Of a stretch of 64,000 bases of DNA, positions 1 through 12,796 are shown piece by piece (position 1 is the stretch's first letter; the number at the start of each line of letters is the position of its first letter). Made by a program: the position numbers and the translations under genes. The notes beneath the pieces were generated by a model. The model was not told the DNA's origin. It worked only from the letters and a program-made list of their open reading frames with translations, and ran no database searches. This stretch comes from Taxillus chinensis. Taxonomy: Eukaryota; Streptophyta; Magnoliopsida; Santalales; Loranthaceae. Location: positions 13,136,078 through 13,200,077 of the forward strand of contig CM042088.1 of the NCBI GenBank assembly GCA_023512835.1, written 5' to 3'.

Positions 1-3000
1 TTATTTAGTTTATTTGGGATGCATTGAGTGGATTAATCAAACAATGAAATGTAAAGTCGGCAGAGGATTGAAAGGATACACGACGAGCATGGTTTGCTGA
101 TTGTGGCATACTCCACGTTGGCGAGGTACTTCCAACGCATTGTCTAATACACTAATTAATATTGGAAAAATCAACGGAAAGACGATATTATAATCGTTAA
201 ATCCGTATTTTGGTTCAATAACAATTCCAAAAGCTAGATCTATAGGTCGGCTTGGTTATTTAGTTGATTTGGGTTGAAATCGAGAGGATTATTCAAACAA
301 CAAAATAATATATCCACAAAAAATTTAAATGGCACTTGATGACCAAGGTTCGCTCAATGTGGCATACTCCATGGCGAGGAGTTACTTCCAACGCTGTGTG
401 TAATCCACTATTTTCAATATTGAATACGCAAGCTCTTAGAATCCTTTGTAATCATTAAACGCGCATTTGGCTTCAATTATAGATCAAAAGGGTTGATTTT
501 TAGGTTTGAGTTGGTTGTTTAGTTTATTTGGGATGCATTGAGTGGATTAATCAAACAATGAAATGTAAAGTCGGTAGAGGATTGAAAGGATACATGACGA
601 GCATGGTTTGCTCATTGTGGCATACTCCACGATGGCGAGAGAGGTAGTCCCAACGGTGTGTAATCCACTATTTTCAATATTAAATACACAAGCACTTAGA
701 ATCCTTTATAGTCATCAAATGCGCATTTTGCTTCAATTATAAATCAAAGGGGTTGATTTTTAGGTTTGAGTTGGTTGTTTAGTTTATTTGGGATGCATTG
801 AGTTGATTAATCAAACAATAAAATGTAAAGTCGGTAGAGGATTGAGTGGATACACGACGAGCATGGTTTGCTCAATGTGGCACACTCCACGATGGCGAGG
901 AGGTAGTCCCACGGTGTGTAATCCACTATTTTCAATATTATATACACAAGCACTTAGAATCCTTTATAGTCGTCAAATGCGCATTTTGCTTCAATTATAG
1001 ATCAAAAGGGTTGATTTTTAGGTTTGAGTTGGTTATTTAGTTTATTTGGGATGCATTGAGTGGATTAACCAAACAATGAAATGTAAAGTCGGTAAAGGAC
1101 TGAAAGGCTACACGACGAGCATGGTTTGCTGATTGTGGCATACTCCACGATGGCGAGGTACTTCTAACGCAGTGTCTAATGCACTAATCAATATTGGAAA
1201 AATCAACGGAAAGACGATATTATAATTGTTAAATCCGTATTTTGGTTCAATAACAATTCCAAAAGCTAGATCTATAGGTCGGTCTGGTTATTTAGTTGAT
1301 TTGGGATGAAATCGAGAGGATTATTCAAACAACAAAATAATATATCCACAAAAGATTTAAATGACACTTGATGACAAAGGTTCGCTCAATGTGGCATACT
1401 CCATGGTGAGGAGTTACTTCCAACGTGCGTAATCCACTATTTTCAATATTGAATACGCAAGCTCTTAGAATCTTTTGTAATCGTTAAATGCGCATTTTGG
1501 TTCAATTATAGATCAAAAGGGTTGATTTTTACGTTTGAGTTGGTTGTTTAGTTTATTTGGGATGCATTGAGTGGATTAATCAAACAATGAAATGTAAAGT
1601 CGGTAGAGGATTGAAAGGATACACGACCAGCATGGTTTGCTCATTGTGGCATACTCCACGATGGCGAGGAGGTAGTCCCAACGGTGTGTAATCCACTATT
1701 TTCAATATTATATACACAAGCACTTATAATCCTTTATAGTCATCAAATGTGCATTTTGCTTCAATTATAGATCAAAAGGGTTGACTTTTAGGTTTGAGTT
1801 GGTTATTTAGTTTATTTGGGATGCATTGAGTGGATTAATCAAACAATGAAATGTAAAGTCGGCAGAGGATTGAAAGGATACACGACGAGCATGGTTTGCT
1901 GATTGTGGCATACTCCACGATGGCGAGGTACTTCCAACGCAGTGTCTAATGCACTAATCAATATTCGAAAAATCGACGGAAAGACGATATTATAATCGTT
2001 AAATCCGTATTTTGGTTCAATAACAATTCCAAAAGCTAGATCTATAGGTCGGTGCGGTTATTTAGTTGATTTGGGATGAAATCAGGAGGATTATTGCAAA
2101 CAACAAAACAATATATCCACAAAAGATTTAAATGACACTTGATGACCAAGGTTGCTCAATGTGGCATACTCCATGGCGAGGGGTTACTTCCACTGTGTGT
2201 AGAATCCACTATTTTCAATATTGAATACGCAAGCTCTTAGAATCTTTTGTAATCGTTAAATGCGCATTTTGGTTCAATTATAGATCAAAAGGGTTGATTT
2301 TTACGTTTGAGTTGGTTGTTTAGTTTATTTGGGATGCATTGAGTGGATTAATCAAACAATGAAATGTAAAGTCGGTAGAGGATTGAAAGGATACACGACC
2401 AGCATGGTTTGCTCATTGTGGCATACTCCACGATGGCGAGGGAGGTAGTCCCAACGGTGTGTAATCCACTATTTTCAATATTATATACACAAGCACTTAT
2501 AATCCTTTATAGTCGTCAAATGTGCATTTTGCTTCAATTATAGATCAAAAGGGTTGACTTTTAGGTTTGAGTTGGTTATTTAGTTTATTTGGGATGCATT
2601 GAGTGGATTAATCAAACAATGAAATGTAAAGTCGGCAGAGGATTGAAAGGATACACGACGAGCATGGTTTGCTGATTGTGGCATACTCCACGATGGCGAG
2701 GTACTTCCAACGCATTGTCTAATGCACTAATTAATATTGGAAAAATCAACGGAAAGACGATATTATAATCGTTAAATCCGTATTTTGGTTCAATAACAAT
2801 TCCAAAAGCTAGATCTATAGGTCGGTTTGGTTATTTAGTTGATTTGGGTTGAAATCAGAGGATTATTCAAACAACAAAATAATATATCCACAAAAGATTT
2901 AAATGGCACTTGATGACCAAGGTTCGCTCAATGTGGCATACTCCATGGCGAAGAGTTACTTCCAACGCTGTGTGTAATCCACTATTTTCAATATTGAATA

Positions 3001-6000
3001 CGCAAGCTCTTAGAATCCTTTGTAATCATTAAACGCGCATTTTGCTTCAATTATAGATCAAAAGGGTTGATTTTTTGGTTTGAGTTGGTTGTTTAGTTTA
3101 TTTGGGATGCATTGAGTGGATTAATCAAACAATGAAATGTAAAGTCGGTAGAGGATTGAAAGGATACATGACGAGCATGGTTTGCTCATTGTGGCGTACT
3201 CCACGATGGCGAGAGAGGTAGTCCCAACGGTGTGTAATCCACTATTTTCAATATTAAATACACAAGCACTTAGAATCCTTTATAGTCATCAAATGCGCAT
3301 TTTGCTTCAATTATAAATCAAAAGGGTTGATTTTTAGGTTTGAGTTGGTTGTTTAGTTTATTTGGGATGCATTGAGTTGATTAATCAAACAATAAAATGT
3401 AAAGTCGGTAGATGATTGAAAGGATACATGACGAGCATGGTTTGCTCGTTGTGGCATACTCCACGATGGCGAGGGAGGTAGTCCCAACGGTGTGTAATCC
3501 ACTATTTTCAATATTAAATACACAAGCACTTAGAATCCTTTATAGTCGTCAAATGCGCATTTTGCTTCAATTATAGATCAAAAGGGTTGATTTTTAGGTT
3601 TGAGTTGGTTATTTAGTTTATTTGGGATGCATTGAGTGGATTAATCAAACAACGAAATGTAAAGTCGGCAGAGGATTGAAAGGATACACGACGAGCATGG
3701 TTTGCTTGATTGTGGCACACTCCACGATGGCGAGGTACTTCCAACGCAGTTGTCTAATGCACTAATGAATATTGGAAAAATCAACGGAAAGACGATATTA
3801 TAATCGTTAAATCCGTATTTTGGTTCAATAACAATTCCAAAAGCTAGATCTATAGGTCGGTCTGGTTATTTAGTTGATTTGGGATGAAATCGAGGATTAT
3901 TCAAACAACAAAACAATATATCCACAAAAGATTTAAATGACACTTGATGACCAAGGTTCGCTCAATGTGGCATACTCCATGGCGAGGAGTTACTTCCAAC
4001 GCTGTGCATAATCCACTATTTTCAATATTGAATACGCAAGCTCTTAGAATCTTTTGTAATCGTTAAATGCGCATTTTGGTTCAATTATAGATCAAAAGGG
4101 TTGATTTTTACGTTTGAGTTGGTTGTTTAGTTTATTTGGGATGCATTGAGTGGATTAATCAAACAATGAAATGTAAAGTCGGTAGAGGATTGAAAGGATA
4201 CATGACGAGCATGGTTTGCTCATTGTGGCGTACTCCACGATGGCGAGAGAGGTAGTCCCAACGGTGTGTAATCCACTATTTTCAATATTAAATACACAAG
4301 CACTTAGAATCCTTTATAGTCATCAAATGCGCATTTTGCTTCAATTATAAATCAAAAGGGTTGATTTTTAGGTTTGAGTTGGTTGTTTAGTTTATTTGGG
4401 ATGCATTGAGTTGATTAATCAAACAATAAAATGTAAAGTCGGTAGAGGATTGAGTGGATACACGACGAGCATGGTTTGCTCAATGTGGCATACTCCACGA
4501 TGGCGAGGGAGGTAGTCCCAACGGTCTGTAATCCACTATTTTCAATATTATATACACAAGCACTTAGAATCCTTTATAGTCGTCAAATGCGCATTTTGCT
4601 TCAATTATAGATCAAAAGGGTTGATTTTTAGGTTTGAGTTGGTTATTTAGTTTATTTGGGATGCATTGAGTGGATTAACCAAACAATGAAATGTAAAGTC
4701 GGTAAAGGACTTGAAAGGCTACACGACGAGCATGGTTTGCTGATTGTGGCATACTCCACGATGGCGAGGTACTTCTAACGCAGTGTCTATTGCACTAATC
4801 AATATTGGAAAAATCAACGGAAAGACGATATTATAATTGTTAAATCCGTATTTTGGTTCAATAACAATTCCAAAAGCTAGATCTATAGGTCGGTCTGGTT
4901 ATTTAGTTGATTTGGGATGAAATCGAGAGGATTATTCAAACAACAAAATAATATATCCACAAAAGATTTAAATGACACTTGATGACAAAGGTTAGCTCAA
5001 TGTGGCATACTCCATGGTGAGGAGTTACTTCCAACGCTGTGCGTAATCCACTATTTTCAATATTGAGTACGCAAGCTCTTAGAATCCATTGTAATCATTA
5101 AATGCGCATTTTGGTTCAATTATAGATCAAAAGGGTTGATTTTTAGGTTTGAGTTGGTTGTTTAGTTTATTTGGGATGCATTGAGTTGCTTAATCAAACA
5201 ATGAAATGTAAAGTCGGTAGATGATTGAAAGGATACATGACGAGCATGGTTTGCTCGTTGTGGCATACTCCACGATGGCGAGGGAGGTAGTCCCAACGGT
5301 GTGTAATCCACTATTTTCAATATTAAATACACAAGCACTTAGAATCCTTTATAGTCGTCAAATGCGCATTTTGCTTCAATTATAGATCAAAAGGGTTGAT
5401 TTTTAGGTTTGAGTTGGTTATTTAGTTTATTTGGGATGCATTGAGTGGATTAATCAAACAACGAAATGTAAAGTCGGCAGAGGATTGAAAGGATACACGA
5501 CGAGCATGGTTTGCTGATTGTGGCACACTCCACGATGGCGAGGTACTTCCAACGCAGTGTCTAATGCACTAATGAATATTGGAAAAATCAACGGAAAGAC
5601 GATATTATAATCGTTAAATCCGTATTTTGGTTCAATAACAATTCCAAAAGCTAGATCTATAGGTCGGTCTGGTTATTTAGTTGATTTGGGATGAAATCAG
5701 AGGATTATTCAAACAACAAAACAATATATCCACAAAAGATTTAAATGACACTTGATGACCAAGGTTCGCTCAATGTGGCATACTCCATGGCGAGAGTTAC
5801 TTCCAACGCTGTGCATAATCCACTATTTTCAATATTGAATACGCAAGCTCTTAGAATCTTTTGTAATCGTTAAATGCGCATTTTGGTTCAATTATAGATC
5901 AAAAGGGTTGATTTTTACGTTTGAGTTGGTTGTTTAGTTTATTTGGGATGCATTGAGTGGATTAATCAAACAATGAAATGTAAAGTCAGTAGAGGATTGA

Positions 6001-9000
6001 AAGGATACACGACGAGCATGGTTTGCTCATTGTGGCATACTCCACGATGGCGAGGGAGGTAGTCCCAACAGTGTGTAATCCACCATTTTCAATATTAAAT
6101 ACACAAGCACTTAGAATCCTTTATAGTCATCAAATGCGCATTTTGCTTCAATTATAAAACAAAAGGGTTGATTTTTAGGTTTGAGTTGGTTGTTTAGTTT
6201 ATTTGGGATGCATTGAGTTGATTAATCAAACAATAAAATGTAAAGTCGGTAGAGGATTGAAATGATACACGACGAGCATGGTTCGCTCAATGTGGCATAC
6301 TCCACGATGGCGAGGGAGGTAGTCCCAACGGTGTGTAATCCACTATTTTCAATATTATATACACAAGCACTTAGAATCCTTTATAGTCGTCAAATGTGCA
6401 TTTTGCTTCAATTATAGATCAAAAGGGTTGACTTTTAGGTTTGAGTTGGTTATTTAGTTTATTTGGGATGCATTGAGTGGATTAATCAAACAATGAAATG
6501 TAAAGTCGGCAAAGGATTGAAAGGATACACGACGAGCATGGTTTGCTGATTGTGGCATACTCCACGATGGCGAGGTACTACCAACGCATTGTCTAATGCA
6601 CTAATTAATATTGGAAAAATCAACGAAAGACGATATTATAATCGTTAAATCCGTATTTTGGTTCAATAACAATTCCAAAAGCTAGATCTATAGGTCGGTT
6701 TGGTTATTTAGTTGATTTGGGTTGAAATCGAGGATTATTCAAACAACAAAATAATATATCCACAAAAGATTTAAATGGCACTTGATGACCAAGGTTCGCT
6801 CAATGTGGCATACTCCATGGCGAAGAGTTACTTCCAACGCTGTGTGTAATCCACTATTTTCAATATTGAATACGCAAGCTCTTAAAATCCTTTGTAATCA
6901 TTAAACGCGCATTTTGCTTCAATTATAGATCAAAAGGGTTGATTTTTTGGTTTGAGTTGGTTGTTTAGTTTATTTGGGATGCATTGAGTGGATTAATCAA
7001 ACAATGAAATGTAAAGTCGGTAGAGGATTGAAAGGATACATGACGAGCATGGTTTGCTCATTGTGGCATACTCCACGATGGCGAGGGAGGTAGTCCCAAC
7101 GGTGTGTAATCCACTATTTTCAATATTAAACACACAAGCACTTAGAATCCTTTATAGTCATCAAATGCGCATTTTGCTTGAATTATTAAAAAGGGTTGAT
7201 TTTTAGGTTTGAGTTGGTTGTTTAGTTTATTTGGGATGCATTGAGTTGATTAATCAAACAATAAAATGTAAAGTCGGTAGAGGATTGAAATGATACACGA
7301 CGAGCATGGTTCGCTCAATGTGGCATACTCCACGATGGCGAGGGAGGTAGTCCCAACGGTGTGTAATCCACTATTTTCAATATTATATACACAAGCACTT
7401 AGAATCCTTTATAGTCGTCAAATGTGCATTTTGCTTCAATTATAGATCAAAAGGGTTGATTTTTAGGTTTGAGTTGGTTATTTAGTTTATTTGGGATGCA
7501 TTGAGTGGATCAACCAAACAATGAAATGTAAAGTCGGTAGATGATTGAAAGGCTACACGACGAGCATGGTTTGCTGATTGTCCCATACTCCACGATGGCG
7601 AGGTACTTCCAACGCAGTTGTCTAATGCACTAATCAATATTGGAAAAATCAACGGAATGACGATATTATAATCGTTGAATCCGTATTTTGGTTCAATAAC
7701 AATTCCAAAAGCTAGATCTATAGGTCGGTTTGGTTATTTAGTTGATTTGGGATTAAATCGAGGATTATTCAAACAACAAAATAATATATCCACAAAAGAT
7801 TTAAATGGTACTTGATGACCAAGGTTCGCTCAATGTGGCATACTCCATGGCGAGGAGTTACTTCAACGCTGTGCGTAATCCACTATTTTCAATATTGAAT
7901 ACGCAAGCTCTTAGAATCCATTGTAATCGTTAAATGCGCATTTTGGTTCAATTATAGATCAAAAGGGCTGATTTTTAGGTTTGAGTTGGTTGTTTAGTTT
8001 ATTTGGGATGCATTGAGTGGATTAATCAAACAATGAAGTGTAAAGTCGGTAGAGGATTGAAAGGATACACGACGAGCATGGTTTGCTCTTGTGGCATACT
8101 CCACGATGGCGAGGGAGGTAGTCCCAACGGTGTGTAATCCACTATTTTCAATATTACATACACAAGCACTTAGAATCCTTTATAGTCGTCAAATGTGCAT
8201 TTTGCTTCAATTATAGATCAAAAGGGTTGATTTTTTGGTTTGAGTGGGTTATTTAGTCTATTTGGGATGCATTGAGTGGATTAATCAAACAATGAAATGT
8301 AAAGTCGGCAGAGGATTGAAAGGATACACGACGAGCATGGTTTTGCTGATTGTGGCATACTCCACGATGGCGAGGTACTTCCAACGCAGTGTCTAATGCA
8401 CTAATTAATATTGGAAAAATCAACGGAAAGACGATATTATAATCGTTAAATCCGTATTTTGGTTCAATAACAATTCAAAAAGCTAGATCTATAGGTTGGT
8501 TTGGTTATTTAGTTGATTTGGGTTGAAATCAGAGGATTATTCAAACAGGAAAATAATATATCCACAAAAGATTTAAATGGCACTAGATGACCAAGGTTCG
8601 CTCAATGTGGCATACTCCATGGCGAGGAGTTACTTCCAACGCTGTGTGTAATCCACTATTTTTAATATTGAATACGCAAGCTCTTAGAATCCTTTGAAAT
8701 CATTAAACGCGCATTTTGCTTCAATTATAGATCAAAAGGGTTGATTTTTAGGTTTGAGTTGGTTGTTTAGTTTATTTGGGATGCATTGAGTGGATTAATC
8801 AAACAATGAAATGTAAAGTCGGTAGAGGATTGAAAGGATACATGACGAGCATGGTTTGCTCATTGTGGCATACTCCACGATGGCGAGGGAGGTAGTCCCA
8901 ACGGTGTGTAATCCACTATTTTCAATATTAAATACACAACCACTTAGAATCCTTTATAGTCATCAAATGCGCATTTTGCTTCAATTATAAATCAAAAGGG

Positions 9001-12000
9001 TTGATTTTTAGGTTTGAGTTGGTTGTTTAGTTTATTTGGGATGCATTGAGTTGATTAATCAAACAATAAAATGTAAAGTCGGTAGAGGATTGAAAGGATA
9101 CATGACGAGCATGGTTTGCTCAATGTGGCATACTCCACGATGGCGAGGGAGGTAGTCCCAACGGTGTGTAATCCACTATTTTCAATATTATATACACAAG
9201 CACTTAGAATCCTTTATAGTCGTCAAATGTGCATTTTGCTTCAATTATAGATCAAAAGGGTTGATTTTTAGGTTTGAGTTGGTTATTTAGTTTATTTGGG
9301 ATGCATTGAGTGGATTAACCAAACAATGAAATGTAAAGTCGGTAGAGGATTGAAAGGCTACACGACGAGCATGGTTTGCTGATTGTCCCATACTCCACGA
9401 TGGCGAGGTACTTCTAACGCAATGTCTAATGCATTAATCAATATTGGAAAAATCAACGGAAAGACGATATTATAATCGTTAAATCCGTATTTTGGTTCAA
9501 TAACAATTCCAAAAGCTAGATCTATAGGTCGGTTTGGTTATTTAGTTGATTTGGGATGAAATCGGAGGATTATTCAAACAACAAAATAATATATCCACAG
9601 AAGATTTAAATGACACTTGATGACCAAGGTTCGCTCAATGTGGCATACTCCATGGTGAGGAGTTACTTCCAACGCTGTGCGTAATCCACTATTTTCAATA
9701 TTGAATACGCAAGCTCTTAGAATCCATTGTAATCATTAGATGCGCATTTTGGTTCAATTGTAGATCAAAAGGGTTGATTTTTAGGTTTGAGTTGGTTGTT
9801 TAGTTTATTTGGGATGCATTGAGTTGATTAATCAAACAATGAAATGTAAAGTCGGTAGATGATTGAAAGGATACATGACGAGCATGGTTTGCTCGTTGTG
9901 GCATACTCCACGATGGCGAGGGAGGTAGTCCCAACGGTGTGTAATCCACTATTTTCAATATTAAATACACAAGCACTTAGAATCCTTTATAGTCGTCAAA
10001 TGCGCATTTTGCTTCAATTATAGATCAAAAGGGTTGATTTTTAGGTTTGAGTTGGTTATTTAGTTTATTTGGGATGCATTGAGTGGATTAATCAAACAAT
10101 GAAATGTAAAGTCGGCAGAGGATTGAAAGGATACACGACGAGCATGGTTTGCTGATTGTGGCATACTCCACGATGGCGAGGTACTTCCAACGCTGTGCCT
10201 AATGCACTAATCAATATTGGAAAAATCAACGGAAAGACGATATTATAATCGTTAAATCCGTATTTTGGTTCAATAACAATTCCAAAAGCTAGATCTATAG
10301 GTCGGTCTGGTTATTTAGTTGATTTGGGATGAAATCGAGGATTATTCAAACAACAAAATAATATATCCACAAAAGATTTAAATGACACTTGATGACCAAG
10401 GTTCGCTCAATGTGGCATACTCCATGGCGAGGAGTTACTTCCAACGCTGTGCGTAATCCACTATTTTCAATATCGAATACGCAAGCTCTTAGAATCCTTT
10501 GTAATCGTTAAATGCGCATTTTGGTTCAATTATAGATCAAAAGGGTTGATTTTTACGTTTGAGTTGGTTGTTTAGTTTATTTGGGATGCATTAAGTGGAT
10601 TAATCAAACAATGAAATGTAAAGTCGGTAGAGGATTGAAAGGATACACGACGAGCATGGTTTGCTCATTGTGGCATACTCCACGATGGCGAGGGAGGTAG
10701 TCCCAACGGTGTGTAATCCACTATTTTCAATACTAAATACACAAGCACTTAGAATCCTTTATAGTCGTCAAATGCGCATTTTGCTTCGATTATAGATCAA
10801 AAGGGTTGATTTTTAGGTTTGAGTTGGTTATTTAGTTTATTTGGGATGCATTGAGTGGATTAATCAAACAATGAAATGTAAAGTCGGCAGACGATTGAAA
10901 GGATACCCACACAGCATGGTTTGCTGATTGTGGCATACTCCACGATGGCGAGGTACTTCCAACGCAGTGTCTAATGCACTAATTAATATTGGAAAAATCA
11001 ACGGAAAGACGATATTATAATCGTTAAATCCGTATTTTGGTTCGATAACAATTCCAAAAGCTAGATCTATAGGTCGGTTTGGTTATTTAGTTGATTTGGG
11101 TTGAAATCAGAGGATTATTCGAACAACAGAATAATATATCCCCAAAAGATTTAAATGGCACTTGATGACCAAGGTTCGCTCAATGTTGCATACTCCATGG
11201 CGAGGAGTTACTTCCAACGCTGTGCGTAATCCACTATTTTCAATATTGAATACTCAAGCTCTTAGAATCCAATGTAATCATTAAATGCGCATTTTGGTTT
11301 AATTGTAGATCAAAAGGGTTGATTTTTAGGTTTGAGTTGGTTGTTTAGTTTATTTGGGATGCATTGAGTGGATTAATCAAACAATGAAATGTAAAGTCGG
11401 TAGAGGATTGAAAGGATACATGACGAGCATGGTTTGCTCGTTGTGGCATACTCCACGATGGCGAGGGAGGTAGTCCCAACGGTGTGTAATCCACTATTTT
11501 CAATATTAAATACACAAGCACATAGAATCCTCTATAGTCGTCAAATGCGCATTTTGCTTCAATTATAGATTAAAAGGGTTGATTTTTAGGTTTGAGTTGG
11601 TTATTTAGTTTATTTGGGATGCATTGAGTGGATTAATCAAACAATGAAATGTAAAGTCGGCAGAGGATTGAAAGGATACACGACGAGCATGGTTTGCTGA
11701 TTGTGGCATACTCCACGATGGCGAGGTACTTCCAACGCAGTGTGTAATGCACTAATCAATATTGGAAAAATCAACGGAAAGATGATATTATAATCGTTAA
11801 ATCCGTATTTTGGTTCAATAACAATTCCAAAAGCTAGATCTATAGGTCGGTTTGGTTATTTAGTTGATTTGGGATGAAATCGAGAGGATTATTCAAACGA
11901 CAAAATAATATATCCACAAAAGATTTAAATGACACTTGATGACCAAGGTTCGCTCAATGTGGCATACTCCATGGCGAGGAGTTACTTCAAACGCTGTGTG

Positions 12001-12611
12001 TAATCCACTATTTTCAATATTATATACACAAGCACTTAGAATCCTTTATAGTCATCAAATGTGCATTTTGCTTCAATTATAGATCAAAAGGGTTGATTTT
12101 TAGGTTTGAGTTGGTTATTTAGTTTATTTGGGATGCATTGAGTGGATTAATCAAACAATGAAATGTAAAGTCGGCAGAGGATTGAAAGGATACACGACAA
12201 GCATGGTTTGCTGATTGTGGCATACTCCATAATGGCGAGGTGCTTCCAACGCAGTTGTCTAATGCACTAATCAATATTGGAAAAATCAACGGAAAGACGA
12301 TATTATAATCGTTAAATCCGTATTTTGGTTGAATAACAATTCCAAAAGCTAGATCTATAGGTCGGTCTGGTTATTTAGTTGATTTGGGATGAAATAAGAG
12401 GATTATTCAAACAACAAAATAATATATCCACAAGAGATTTAAATGACACTTGATGACCAAGGTTCGCTCAATGTGGCATACTCCATGGCGAGAAGGTACT
12501 TCCAACGCTGTGCGTAATCCATTATTTTCAATATTGAATACGCAAGCTCTTAGAATCCATTGTAATCATTAAATGCGCATTTTGGTTCAATTGTAGATCA
12601 AAAGGGTTGAT
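1..12611 (+). repeat. Tandem satellite array, ~257-bp monomers, A-B-C higher-order units
   Basis: About 49 head-to-tail monomers of 250-260 bp fill this stretch. Each begins near GGGATGCATTGAG or GGGATGAAATC and contains a conserved TGGCATACTCCA box. Type A has a TAGTCCCAACGG core and an ATACACAAGCACTTAG tail. Type B has CTGATTGTGGCA and an AAGACGATATTATAATCG tail. Type C starts GATGAAATC, contains ATATATCCACAAAAG, and has an A-like tail. The order is mostly B-C-A (about 770 bp) or B-C-A-A (about 1.03 kb). Approximate monomer starts are 19 B, 271 C, 531 A, 791 A, 1049 B, 1304 C, 1561 A, 1818 B, 2070 C and 2331 A, continuing in the same way. No gene lies in the array. Short open frames in it recur only because the monomers recur. 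Confidence 0.95.
11872..12130 (+). repeat. Chimeric satellite monomer (C head, A tail)
   Basis: This monomer begins like type C (GATGAAATCGAGAGG, then ATATATCCACAAAAG). After the GTGTGTAATCCACTATTTTC box it switches to the type A tail (TATATACACAAGCACTTAG, TAGTCATCAAATG). It is followed directly by a B monomer, so the expected A monomer is absent. The simplest reading is unequal crossover or gene conversion within the shared box, which shortens the local repeat unit. Confidence 0.7.
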
Positions 12612-12621
12612 TTTTAGGTTT
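12612..12621. repeat. Left target-site duplication of LINE-a
   Basis: TTTTAGGTTT stands between the satellite and the poly(T) end of the LINE. The same 10 bases recur at the other end of the element, where the satellite resumes. The sequence is part of the normal monomer (GATTTTTAGGTTTGAG), so the insertion site was inside a satellite monomer. The exact edge is blurred by the adjoining poly(T). Confidence 0.8.
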
Positions 12622-12796
12622 TTTTTTTTTGAAAAATAAAGAATATATTATGAATAATTACGAGTTCGAAAAAAAGGGGCGTACCCCTAGAGAAAGGCAA
12701 AGACCCTATTGCAAGCAACAGAAAGACAAAGACCCTGTTGCAAGCAATAGAAAGAGATAGCACCGACAGGTGACAAAAGACACAGACAACCAATGC
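12622..12796 (-). other. LINE-a 3' UTR and poly(A) end
   Basis: Reading on the minus strand, the ORF2 remnant is followed by a short untranslated tail. It ends in an AATATATTCTTTA-like stretch and about ten A residues. A very similar AATATATTCTTTT plus poly(A) end is present in LINE-b at 55364-55400, so this is a family feature. Within the tail a 29-bp unit is directly duplicated at 12693-12721 and 12722-12750 (AAAGRCAAAGACCCTRTTGC on the plus strand). Confidence 0.75.

Noticed and set aside
788..1040. Open frames of 64-70 codons in the satellite
   Set aside because: They arise from monomer sequence, are not kept in frame across monomers, and have no recognisable domain.
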